This document shows positions 1-6,294 of a DNA stretch of 11,667 bases, piece after piece; the stretch's first letter is position 1; each line of letters starts with the position of its first letter. The DNA is from DATILI01 sp035476635. GTDB lineage: Bacteria; Pseudomonadota; Gammaproteobacteria; Burkholderiales; Burkholderiaceae_C. Made by a program: the position numbers and the translations under genes. Under the pieces are notes generated by a model. It saw only the letters and a program-made list of their open reading frames with translations, was not told where the DNA came from and ran no database searches. The DNA lies in contig DATILI010000085.1 of NCBI GenBank assembly GCA_035476635.1, positions 1 through 11,667 on the forward strand. Direction: 5' to 3'.

Positions 1-558
1 GCCCGGCAGATCGTCCAGCGTGCGGGGCGTGCCCATCTGCGCCAGGTACTGCGGCGAAGCAGCGAGGATGAAGCGGTTGGGGTCGAGCTTGCGCGCCACC
101 ACGCGGTCCTGCGGCTGGCGGCCGCCGCGGATGGCAATGTCGATCTGGTCGCGGCCAAGCTCGACCAGCGCGTCGCTCAGGTGCACGTCCAGCACGATGT
201 CCGGGTAGCGTTCACTGAAGTCCTGCAGCGCCGGCATCAACAGCCGCTGGCCGTAGCTCGGCATGGCGCTGATGCGCAGCGTGCCGCTGGGCGTGCTGCT
301 GCGCTGCCCGACCAGCTCTTGCGCGTCGTCCAGCTGGGCGATGCCGGCGCGCACCTGCTCGAGGTAGAGCGCGCCGATCTCGGTCAGCCGCACCGTGCGC
401 GTCGTGCGATGGAGCAGCTCCACACCCAGGTCCGCCTCCAGGTCGGTGATGCGACGCGAGATCGAAGACGCCGGCACGCCGAAACTCCTGGCAGCCTTAG
501 AGAAGCTGAGGGTATCTGCGACCTTGACCAGGTATTGCAGTGCGCGCAGCTTGTCCAT
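1..558 (-). CDS. LysR-family transcriptional regulator (partial, C-terminus off window)
   Basis: The minus-strand frame is open from ATG at 558 to the window edge, giving 186 residues of a protein that is normally about 300. The N-terminus reads MDKLRALQYLVKVAD, followed by a winged helix-turn-helix (about residues 1-60) with the usual LysR pattern SFSKAARSFGVPASSISRRI and the 'LEADLGVELLHRTTR' wing. The start of the effector-binding domain follows (SGTLRISAMPSYG, about residues 92-104). The start is fixed by a strong GGAGG Shine-Dalgarno at 565-569, six bases upstream. Family knowledge: LysR regulators usually control a divergent neighbour and respond to a small metabolite of that pathway. 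Here the divergent neighbour is the enoyl-reductase-like gene at 696, across a gap with a T-N11-A palindrome. The effector cannot be read from the sequence. Nothing links it to the nitrate genes further on. Confidence 0.93.
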   Translation of the reverse strand, partial: MDKLRALQYLVKVADTLSFSKAARSFGVPASSISRRITDLEADLGVELLHRTTRTVRLTEIGALYLEQVRAGIAQLDDAQELVGQRSSTPSGTLRISAMPSYGQRLLMPALQDFSERYPDIVLDVHLSDALVELGRDQIDIAIRGGRQPQDRVVARKLDPNRFILAASPQYLAQMGTPRTLDDLPG

Positions 559-583
559 TGTTCGCCTCCGTCACGCTCGATTA

Positions 584-598
584 TTGCCATTCAGGCAA
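584..598. promoter_or_regulatory. Candidate LysR operator (TTGCC-N5-GGCAA)
   Basis: A perfect 5+5 inverted repeat, TTGCCATTCAGGCAA, lies in the divergent gap, 26 bp from the LysR start codon. T585 and A597 give the T-N11-A spacing typical of LysR-family sites. Two further imperfect candidates follow: GAAT-N7-ATTC at 610-624 and ATTC-N10-GAAT at 621-638. They could form the activation half of an extended LysR site between the two genes. The palindrome is seen directly; its binding by this regulator is inferred. Confidence 0.5.
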
Positions 599-695
599 AA
601 GATTTTATCGAATGCGCTGTATTCCGTCGCGAAAGAATCTTCCCTACAGTCCGTGCATCACAAGTCAAGGCGCCCGACGCGCCAAGGAAACCAAC

Positions 696-1694
696 ATGAC
701 CACGATGCTCAAAGCCCAATACACCGAACGCGGCCCAGTGCCGCAAGCCGTGATCGACGCGGTGCCGTTCGATCGCCCCGCGCTGGCCCAGGGCCAGGCC
801 CTGGTAGCAGTGCTGGCGGCGCCGATCAATCCCAGCGACGTGCTGACGCTGACCGGCCAGTACGGCATGCTCCCGCCACTGCCGGCTGTGGGCGGAAGCG
901 AAGGCGTGGGCCGCGTGGTCGAGCTGGGGCCGGATACGCAAGGCCCGCCCGTCGGCCAGACGGTGCTGCTGCCCGTCGGCGCGGGCACCTGGGCCACGCA
1001 CGTGGTGGTGCCCGCCGCCCGCCTGATCCCGCTGCCCAACGAGGCCGACCCCAAGCAATTGGCCATGCTGACGGTGAACCCGCCCACCGCGTCGCTACTG
1101 CTCAGCGACTTCGTCAACCTTCAGCCGGGCGACTGGGTCGTGCAGAACGGCGCCAACTCCGGCGTCGGCAGCTATGTGGTGCAACTGGCCAAGCTGCGCG
1201 GCCTGAAGACCGTCAACATCGTCCGGCGCGAATCGGCCGTGGCCGGCGTGCAGGCGCAAGGCGGCGACGTGGTGCTGGTCGACGGTGACGACCTGGCCGA
1301 GCGCGTGAAGGCGGCCACCGGTGGCGCCAACATCAAGCTGGGCATCGACGCAGTGGGTGGCAAGGCCACGATGCGAATGGCCGCCACGCTGGCCGAGAGT
1401 GCCACGATCGTGAACTACGGAGCGCTCAGCGGCGAGCCGTGCGTCGTGTCGCCGCGCGAGTTGGTGTTCCGCGACGTCTCGCTCAAGGGCTTCTGGCTGG
1501 CGCGCTGGTTCCGCACCACGCCGCAGCCCAAGCAGTACGCGCTGCTGACCGAACTGGCCGGCCTGATCGCCACCGGCAAGCTCAGCACACCGATCCAGGC
1601 GACCTATGACGTCGCGCAGATCAAGGAGGCCGTCACGGCCGCTGCCGCCGGCGAGCGTCAGGGCAAGATCCTGATCGTGCCGTCTCACGCCTAG
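696..1694 (+). CDS. Zinc-independent MDR oxidoreductase, MECR/ETR-like 2-enoyl thioester reductase
   Basis: This encodes a 332-residue NAD(P)H-dependent medium-chain dehydrogenase/reductase. It resembles the mitochondrial trans-2-enoyl-CoA/ACP reductase (MECR/Etr1) group: INPSDVLTLTGQYG near residues 44-57 with a Tyr (Y56) at the family's catalytic position, LPAVGGSEGVG at 62-72, LTVNPPTASLLL near 125-136, and the dinucleotide-binding GANSGVG at 152-158 followed by KTVNIVRRE. No cysteine/histidine zinc-ligand cluster is seen. ATG at 696 is preferred over upstream in-frame starts because AAGGA at 684-688 gives good spacing and the MDR fold starts straight after it. The likely reaction is NADPH-dependent reduction of an activated carbon-carbon double bond. 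The true substrate could instead be an enone or quinone, since MDR proteins are often broad. It is probably controlled by the divergent LysR protein. Its stop overlaps that of the convergent regulator gene within a CTAG tetranucleotide. Confidence 0.87.
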   Translation: MTTMLKAQYTERGPVPQAVIDAVPFDRPALAQGQALVAVLAAPINPSDVLTLTGQYGMLPPLPAVGGSEGVGRVVELGPDTQGPPVGQTVLLPVGAGTWATHVVVPAARLIPLPNEADPKQLAMLTVNPPTASLLLSDFVNLQPGDWVVQNGANSGVGSYVVQLAKLRGLKTVNIVRRESAVAGVQAQGGDVVLVDGDDLAERVKAATGGANIKLGIDAVGGKATMRMAATLAESATIVNYGALSGEPCVVSPRELVFRDVSLKGFWLARWFRTTPQPKQYALLTELAGLIATGKLSTPIQATYDVAQIKEAVTAAAAGERQGKILIVPSHA

Positions 1695-2995
1695 CCCATC
1701 AGCACCTGCATGCTGTGCTGGTAGGCCTGGGTAAGGCGGTCGAAAAGTTCCAGTAAGGTCTCGCTGGCCGACGCGATCTGCAGGCGGCCCGCGGGCTCGT
1801 TGGCACGCGGCACTGCACCCAGCAACGAGGTCCATGCGTCCTGGGCTGAGGCCAAAGCCTCACGAATCTCGGCAGTAGACAAGGGCGCCTTGGCCAGGGT
1901 GGCCATGCCTTGCTCGAACGCCTGCGCGGTCTGCGCCATCGCCGCCGCGGCGTCCACGGGGCCGGCGCCCGCTGCTGCCAGCAAAGCCTGCTTGGCCATG
2001 CGTTGCGACAGCATGCGCTGGCGCCCCGAGACATTGATCACCTGCACCGTGGTGGCCAGCCCGGAAGTTTCCAGCGCCGTCGCCAGCGCATCCGCCTGCG
2101 CCACCATCGCATCGGACAAGGCATCGAGCTCCGTGAGCCGCTTGGGGCTGGGCGCGCCTTCGAGCAAGCGCTTCAAAGCCTCCCAACAGGTACGCCCCGC
2201 GGCAAGCAGGTCGCCGAAGGTCGGCTCCGAAAGCGATTTCTGCAACATCGCCATGTTTTCTTCCACGCGCGCGATCGACTGCTTGAGCAAAACGCCGGCC
2301 GCCGCGGCGTCGGCCTTGCTGCACACCAGGGCATACAGCTTCACCATGCGCAGCGACAACATGCGCTGCTGCCCTGCGCGGTTGATGGCTTCGGCGACTT
2401 GGGCGGCGTCGATCACCTGGCGCGAAACCTGGCCGACGCGCTGGTTGCCATGCATCGAAGCGGTGCGCAAAAGGCGGAATGCTTCGTCTTCCGAGACCTG
2501 GCGCGCACGCATCAGGATGCCCTTGGCCTTGTCCACCAGCTTGCGCTCCTCGAACTTATCAGACAACTCACTCAGGGACGCACGCAAGGCCTGTTCATGC
2601 GCCTGGCGCGCCTGCGCCAGGTGCACCAGCGGACGCAGGCGCTGCGGCGCGTAGCCCTGCACCACCCAGGCGTGCACCCCGGCGTCGAGGGCCTTGCCCA
2701 TCAGCACGACATCGGCGTCTTGTGTGAACACCAGCACGGGCAGCGGTTGCTGGGCCTGCAAGGTGCGGATGGCTTGCAGCAAGCTGTCATCAGGCCGCGG
2801 TTCCCAGCACAGAACGACATCGGGGTTGCTGCGCAACGCGTCACGCACCAAATGGAGGCGCTCGATGCCGGCCAGCACGGTAAATCCCGCGGCCGCCAGG
2901 TCTGGCGCCAGCGCGGGGGCGTCGGGGTCCGGCGACTGGATCAGCAAAACGGTGGTCACGGCAGCACAGTGTTTGAAATGCGGGGCTCCAAGCAT
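1691..2995 (-). CDS. ANTAR-domain nitrate/nitrite-type antiterminator with degenerate receiver and tandem PilJ/P-box sensor repeats
   Basis: The 434-residue product has three parts. Residues about 14-130 form a NasT-like receiver domain (VTTVLLIQS, NPDVVLCWEP, LPVLVFTQD). The phosphoacceptor Asp position appears to be Trp64 and the acidic pocket after LLI is lost, so it is probably not phosphorylated. Residues about 141-196 form an ANTAR RNA-binding domain (ERKLVDKAKGILMRARQVSEDE). Residues about 197-434 carry two PilJ-type helical repeats, each opening with a P-box-like motif: AINRAGQQRMLSLRM near 203 and NVSGRQRMLSQRMAK near 321. In NarX the related AGSLRMQSYR motif binds nitrate. NasT normally needs a separate NasS sensor and NasR carries a NIT sensor; here sensing and RNA binding appear fused. 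ATG at 2995 is chosen for its GGAG six bases upstream. GTG at 2959 fits the NasT N-terminus better but lacks a Shine-Dalgarno. It is divergent from the transporter and probably acts on that gene's leader. Confidence 0.88.
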   Translation of the reverse strand: MLGAPHFKHCAAVTTVLLIQSPDPDAPALAPDLAAAGFTVLAGIERLHLVRDALRSNPDVVLCWEPRPDDSLLQAIRTLQAQQPLPVLVFTQDADVVLMGKALDAGVHAWVVQGYAPQRLRPLVHLAQARQAHEQALRASLSELSDKFEERKLVDKAKGILMRARQVSEDEAFRLLRTASMHGNQRVGQVSRQVIDAAQVAEAINRAGQQRMLSLRMVKLYALVCSKADAAAAGVLLKQSIARVEENMAMLQKSLSEPTFGDLLAAGRTCWEALKRLLEGAPSPKRLTELDALSDAMVAQADALATALETSGLATTVQVINVSGRQRMLSQRMAKQALLAAAGAGPVDAAAAMAQTAQAFEQGMATLAKAPLSTAEIREALASAQDAWTSLLGAVPRANEPAGRLQIASASETLLELFDRLTQAYQHSMQVLMG

Positions 2996-3019
2996 AGTGC
3001 ACTCCGCACACGATCTCGA

Positions 3020-3037
3020 CTGGCACGATACCTGCAT
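3020..3037 (+). promoter_or_regulatory. Sigma-54 promoter of the nitrate transporter gene
   Basis: CTGGCACGATACCTGCAT matches the sigma-54 consensus YTGGCACG-N4-TTGCW with one mismatch, the first T of TTGC. The invariant GG (3022-3023) and GC (3034-3035) are exactly ten bases apart. Transcription would start near 3047, about 124 nt before the transporter ATG. This implies NtrC-type, nitrogen-limitation-dependent initiation. I could not identify a convincing NtrC site upstream; it may lie inside the divergent regulator gene. Confidence 0.8.
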
Positions 3038-3049
3038 GGCATGGAGCAT

Positions 3050-3069
3050 CGGGTGTAACGCTGCACCCG
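3050..3069 (+). promoter_or_regulatory. ANTAR-type hexaloop hairpin (P1) in the transporter leader
   Basis: CGGGTGT-AACGCT-GCACCCG folds into a seven-base-pair stem (six Watson-Crick pairs plus a closing U-G) with a six-base loop at 3057-3062. An eighth U-G pair (3049-3070) is possible. The loop has A at position 1 and G at position 4, the two bases conserved in known ANTAR-protein RNA targets. It starts two or three bases after the predicted sigma-54 transcription start, and the adjacent gene encodes an ANTAR protein. The structure is seen; its recognition by that protein is inferred. Confidence 0.65.
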
Positions 3070-3097
3070 GACTGTGCATCCGTACTGCCAGTCGTGC

Positions 3098-3113
3098 GCA
3101 CGATGCTGTGTGC
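3098..3113 (+). promoter_or_regulatory. Possible second hexaloop hairpin (P2) in the transporter leader
   Basis: GCACG-ATGCTG-TGTGC can form a five-base-pair stem (including one G-U) with a six-base loop. The loop has A at position 1 but C rather than G at position 4, so it is only a partial match to the ANTAR motif. It competes with another fold around the perfect 12-bp palindrome TCGTGCGCACGA at 3092-3103, so which structure forms is uncertain. Confidence 0.35.
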
Positions 3114-3131
3114 TGTCTTGTACCAACAGTT

Positions 3132-3153
3132 GGGCTCGCCTGAACGCGAGTTC
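3132..3153 (+). terminator. Candidate attenuator hairpin just before the transporter gene
   Basis: GGGCTCGC-CTGAAC-GCGAGTTC forms an eight-base-pair stem with two G-U pairs and a six-base loop, followed by a weak pyrimidine run (TTCC). It lies 17 nt before the transporter start codon. It could be the regulated terminator expected in an antiterminated leader, but the U-tract is poor. CCAACAGTTGG (3123-3133) shares its first two bases, so the two stems are mutually exclusive, as a terminator and antiterminator would be. A role in translation cannot be excluded. Confidence 0.4.
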
Positions 3154-3170
3154 TTCCACAGACACACACG

Positions 3171-4445
3171 ATGCGCGCTTCTTTTAATTCATTTCTGAAA
3201 TCAGGCCATGCGCCCACGCTGTTTTCGGCGTTCCTGTATTTCTCTTTCTCCTGCGGCATCTGGGTGCTCAACGGCGCCATGGCGCCCTTCATCAGCGAGA
3301 CCTACCAGCTTTCTCCCGCGCAAAAGGGCCTGATGCTCTCCATTCCCATCCTGGCGGGCGCGCTCATGCGCTTTCCGCTCGGGGTGCTGGCGCAATACAT
3401 CGGGCGCAAAAACGCCACATTGGTGGAGATGGGCCTGATTGCCATAGCCATGTTGTTCGGCCTGTTCTTCGTGCACAGCTTCAACGACCTCCTGGCCATG
3501 GGCGTGCTGCTGGGCATTGCCGGCGCCAGCTTCGGCGTGGCGCTGTCGCTGGGCTCGGGCTCCTTCCCGCCGCAGCACAAGGGCCTGGCCATGGGCCTCG
3601 TTGGCGCTGGCAATGTCGGTACCGCGGTCTCGGTTCTGCTGGCGCCGCCGCTGGCACAGTGGTTGGGCTGGCAGGCGGTGTACGGCGTGGCGGCCGTCGC
3701 CATCCTGATCCCGATGGCCGTGATGGTGGTGTTCGCGCGCGAGCCCGACGACCTCAATGCGCATTCCACGTTCCGCGAACACATCGCCTGCCTGTTCGAG
3801 CGCGATGGCTGGGTTTTCAGCCTGATCTACGCCGTGACCTTTGGCGGCTTCATCGGCCTCACCACCTTTCTTCCGACCTACTACTTCGACCAGTTCGGCG
3901 TTAGCAAGGTCCAAGCCGGGCAGTTGACCATGCTCGCGGCCTTCATGGGCGCCGCGCTGCGCGTGGTCGGGGGTGCGATTTCCGACCGCTGGGGCGGCGT
4001 GAACACGCTGACGCTGGTGCTGGTGGTGGTGGCGGGCTCGTTGGTGCTGGTGGGCGTCGCAAGCCAGTCGCTGGTGGCCACCACCTTGCTGCTGATGCTG
4101 TGCTTTGCCGCCCTGGGCGCGGGCAATGGGGCGCTGTTCCAGCTGGTGCCGCTGCGCTGGCCTGCGACCACTGCCGTGGCGGGCTCCATGATCGGCGAGA
4201 TCGGCGCCCTCGGTGGCGGCCTGGTACCCAACGCCATGGGCTTGTCCAAGCAGTACCTGGGCAGCTACAGCTGGGGCTTTGTGCTGTTCGCCGTGCTGTC
4301 GCTCGTCGTTCTGGGCGTGATGCGCTTCATGCAGATTCGCTGGACGCGCACCTGGGCCGAAAAGGGAGGCCGCGCCCGCACACAAGGCGTTGCCGCAGCG
4401 CCGCAGTTCGCGCGGGCAAAGCCCGCCAAGGGGTCGACGCGATGA
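3171..4445 (+). CDS. narK: NarK/NasA-family (NNP) nitrate/nitrite MFS transporter
   Basis: This is a 424-residue, very hydrophobic protein with the 12-helix pattern of the major facilitator superfamily, acting in the inner membrane. Nitrate/nitrite porter hallmarks are Arg67 in LAGALMRFPLG (second helix), GAGNVG at 145-150 (first signature, degenerate in its first part), Arg264 in ALRVVGGAISDRWGG, and the second signature GAGNGALFQLVP at 316-327. The two arginines correspond to the substrate-binding pair in NarK. It probably brings in nitrate, perhaps in exchange for nitrite, for the assimilatory enzymes encoded from 6295. ATG at 3171 is used because later ATGs would remove the first helix. 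It has no clear Shine-Dalgarno; the upstream sequence is a CA-rich run. Expression is likely set by the sigma-54 promoter at 3020 plus the structured leader. It ends 11 bp from the end of the convergent kinase gene. In Pseudomonas this transporter type is called NasA. Confidence 0.93.
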   Translation: MRASFNSFLKSGHAPTLFSAFLYFSFSCGIWVLNGAMAPFISETYQLSPAQKGLMLSIPILAGALMRFPLGVLAQYIGRKNATLVEMGLIAIAMLFGLFFVHSFNDLLAMGVLLGIAGASFGVALSLGSGSFPPQHKGLAMGLVGAGNVGTAVSVLLAPPLAQWLGWQAVYGVAAVAILIPMAVMVVFAREPDDLNAHSTFREHIACLFERDGWVFSLIYAVTFGGFIGLTTFLPTYYFDQFGVSKVQAGQLTMLAAFMGAALRVVGGAISDRWGGVNTLTLVLVVVAGSLVLVGVASQSLVATTLLLMLCFAALGAGNGALFQLVPLRWPATTAVAGSMIGEIGALGGGLVPNAMGLSKQYLGSYSWGFVLFAVLSLVVLGVMRFMQIRWTRTWAEKGGRARTQGVAAAPQFARAKPAKGSTR

Positions 4446-4456
4446 TCACGCGCGAA

Positions 4457-6217
4457 TCAACGCGGCAAGAACAGCAGCCAGTAAATCAACAACAGGTTGA
4501 CGGCCACGGAAACCCCGAAGGCCACTTTCCACAAGCCGGCCGGATCGCGCGCCAACAGCGGCGTCGCGGCGGGGCTGGCCAGCGGGCGCGAAGCGCCACG
4601 CTCCAGGGCCAGCACCAGCTCCTCGGCAGTTTCGAAGCGCAGCTTGGCGTCGCGTGCGACCGCCTTGAGAACCACATGGTCCAGCCAGATCGGCACATCG
4701 GGGCGCAGGCGGGACGGCGCGCGCGGGTCCTGCCGAAAGCGCGCCACCTGGTAGGGCTCAACCTCGCCATAGGGCAGCTTGGTCGTCAGCCACTGGTACA
4801 GCGTGACGCCCAGCGCATAGAGATCGCTCTGCGGCGTGGCCGCAACCTCGCGCTCTCCACCCTGCCACTGCTCCGGGTTCATGTAGCTGGGAGTTCCGGC
4901 ATGCAGGCTGCGTTGCGCCGCGGACTCGCGGCCGGAAATCGCCACGCCCAGATCAAGCACGCGCCACTGGCCGTCGTCCCCGAGATGCAGGTTGGCGGGC
5001 TTGATATCCCGATGCACCACGCCTTGGCGGTGCAGCCGGCCGAGCGCGCGGGCCACGGCCAGGGTTCCCGCGAGCACATCCTCCACCGTGAAGCGCTGGC
5101 CTTTTTGCAAGGCCTGCTCCAAGGTCTGGCCGCCATGCCAGTCGAACACGGTGTAGAAGGCGCTCGGGTTGGACGGCTCGCGCACGCCGACAAAACCGGC
5201 CGGCGCGTTGCGGCCACCGGCTGCGCCCGCCGCACTGAGTTGCTCGCCCAGGCGCAGGCCGAGCCAGGCTTCATGCGCCTGCATCGCGCGCTCCTCCGGA
5301 TCGCTGGCGCGCGCTTCGTGCAAGGCCTTGATGGCGACCAGCTCACGCGTCGTGTTGTCGCGCGCCTGGTAGAGGCGGTGCAAGCCGGTGTCGGCGACCA
5401 CACCGGTCACGGTGTAGCCGTCCAGCACATCGCCAATCTTCAGCCGCGGCGGCGCGGACAGCTGGCGGCCCTGCAGCAGGCTGTCGTCCAGCTGCAGCGG
5501 CGCCAATCCCTTCACATGAATCACCAGCGCGCTGACGTTGTCGCGGCTGCCGGCCTTGAGCGCGGCCTCCACCAGGGCGGTGCCCGCCACCTCGGCGGAT
5601 TCGCTCACGGCGCGCAGCGCAATCTCGGCCAACACACCGCGCTTGAGCGCGCCATGCACGCCGTCGCTGGTCAGAACGAACACATCGCCGCGGTGCAACT
5701 CGCCTTGCTGGTAGTCCACCCGGACATGGTCGTCCAGGCCAATGGCCCGCGTGAGCCGGCTGCGCTGGTCGGGATGGTCGAACGCATGGTCCTGGCTCAG
5801 CTGCAGGCAGCTGCCCTCGCGCAACAGCCAGGCCCGCGTGTCGCCCACATGCGCCAGCGTGTAGCTGTGGCCGCGCAGCACCAGCGCGGTCAGCGTCGTC
5901 ATTGCGCTGCCGCCGCCGGCCAGGTTCTGGCGCCGGTTGCTGGCAGCCAGCCAGGCGTTCTGCGCGCCGATCACGCGGTCCAGCGCGACGCTGACGTCCC
6001 AGGTCTGCGGTGTGCCGAAGTAGTCTTCGAGCAGGCTCATGACCGTGGTCTGCGCCGCTTCGCGGCCACGCCCGCCCATCGACACGCCGTCCGCAATGGC
6101 TGCGATCAAACCGCGCGCGGCCTCGAACGGCTGCGGCCGCAGCGCGGCAGCGAAGTCTTCGTTGCCCTCGCGCAGGCCGCGGGCACTGAACCAACCAATA
6201 TCAACGTCAAGACTCAT
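4457..6217 (-). CDS. Bifunctional PP2C-type phosphatase / Ser-Thr protein kinase, C-terminally membrane-anchored
   Basis: The 586-residue protein joins two opposing activities. The N-terminal PP2C (PPM) domain, about 1-236, has the metal-binding series GLREGNED (14-21), IADGVSMGGRG (41-51), HVGDTRAW (123-130), LTSDGVHGA (182-190) and GSRDNVSALVI (223-233). The C-terminal kinase domain, about 268-540, has VAIKAL with Lys297, VVHRDIKPAN (400-409), LDLG (421-424, in place of DFG), GTPSYMNPEQ (441-450) and SDLYALGV (464-471). Its glycine loop is poor (GVVADTG). A single transmembrane helix lies near 563-583, just before the C-terminus, leaving both domains in the cytoplasm. ATG at 6217 fits the PP2C N-terminus but lacks a clear Shine-Dalgarno; GTG at 6241 is an alternative in the same frame. 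From memory, Pseudomonas aeruginosa has a similar kinase gene between its nitrate transporter gene and nirB. A regulatory role in nitrate assimilation is likely; its substrate is unknown. Confidence 0.92.
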   Translation of the reverse strand: MSLDVDIGWFSARGLREGNEDFAAALRPQPFEAARGLIAAIADGVSMGGRGREAAQTTVMSLLEDYFGTPQTWDVSVALDRVIGAQNAWLAASNRRQNLAGGGSAMTTLTALVLRGHSYTLAHVGDTRAWLLREGSCLQLSQDHAFDHPDQRSRLTRAIGLDDHVRVDYQQGELHRGDVFVLTSDGVHGALKRGVLAEIALRAVSESAEVAGTALVEAALKAGSRDNVSALVIHVKGLAPLQLDDSLLQGRQLSAPPRLKIGDVLDGYTVTGVVADTGLHRLYQARDNTTRELVAIKALHEARASDPEERAMQAHEAWLGLRLGEQLSAAGAAGGRNAPAGFVGVREPSNPSAFYTVFDWHGGQTLEQALQKGQRFTVEDVLAGTLAVARALGRLHRQGVVHRDIKPANLHLGDDGQWRVLDLGVAISGRESAAQRSLHAGTPSYMNPEQWQGGEREVAATPQSDLYALGVTLYQWLTTKLPYGEVEPYQVARFRQDPRAPSRLRPDVPIWLDHVVLKAVARDAKLRFETAEELVLALERGASRPLASPAATPLLARDPAGLWKVAFGVSVAVNLLLIYWLLFLPR

Positions 6218-6242
6218 GGTGTGCCGATGGTAGCTGCACACC
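6218..6242 (-). promoter_or_regulatory. Inverted repeat / hairpin abutting the kinase start codon
   Basis: GGTGTGC and GCACACC form a perfect seven-base-pair inverted repeat separated by 11 bases. In the minus-strand transcript the stem ends directly at the ATG at 6217 and would occupy the ribosome landing site. On the plus strand it ends two bases before the -24 element of the nirB promoter. It could be a translational control hairpin, a protein-binding site, or chance. Confidence 0.35.
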
Positions 6243-6244
6243 CC

Positions 6245-6262
6245 TTGGCATCAAGTTTGCAT
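6245..6262 (+). promoter_or_regulatory. Sigma-54 promoter of the nirB operon
   Basis: TTGGCATCAAGTTTGCAT contains TTGGCA and a perfect TTGCA. The invariant GG (6247-6248) and GC (6259-6260) are ten bases apart, as the sigma-54 holoenzyme requires. The predicted start, near 6272, leaves a leader of only about 23 nt carrying the AGGAG ribosome site at 6283-6287. There is no space for an attenuator, unlike the transporter gene. NtrC-type activation is inferred. Confidence 0.8.
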
Positions 6263-6294
6263 GACACAACCCAATCCCGTTTAGGAGTCAAGCC

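Noticed and set aside
540..695. Upstream in-frame ATG at 540 for the reductase gene
   Set aside because: It would overlap the LysR gene start and the operator region. The extra residues are not part of the MDR fold, and ATG 696 has a good ribosome site.
2980..2999. GG-N10-GC on the minus strand near the regulator start
   Set aside because: The rest of the -24 and -12 elements do not match, and it overlaps the chosen start codon.
2960..3019. Possible NtrC binding sites, such as AGTGCACT at 2996-3003
   Set aside because: It is palindromic, but neither it nor nearby GCAC-containing sequence fits GCAC-N7-GTGC-type NtrC spacing well enough to call.
2996..3292. N-terminal extension of the ANTAR regulator up to 3292
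   Set aside because: It would overlap the divergent transporter gene and cover the sigma-54 promoter and leader. The added residues resemble no domain, and 2995 has a Shine-Dalgarno.
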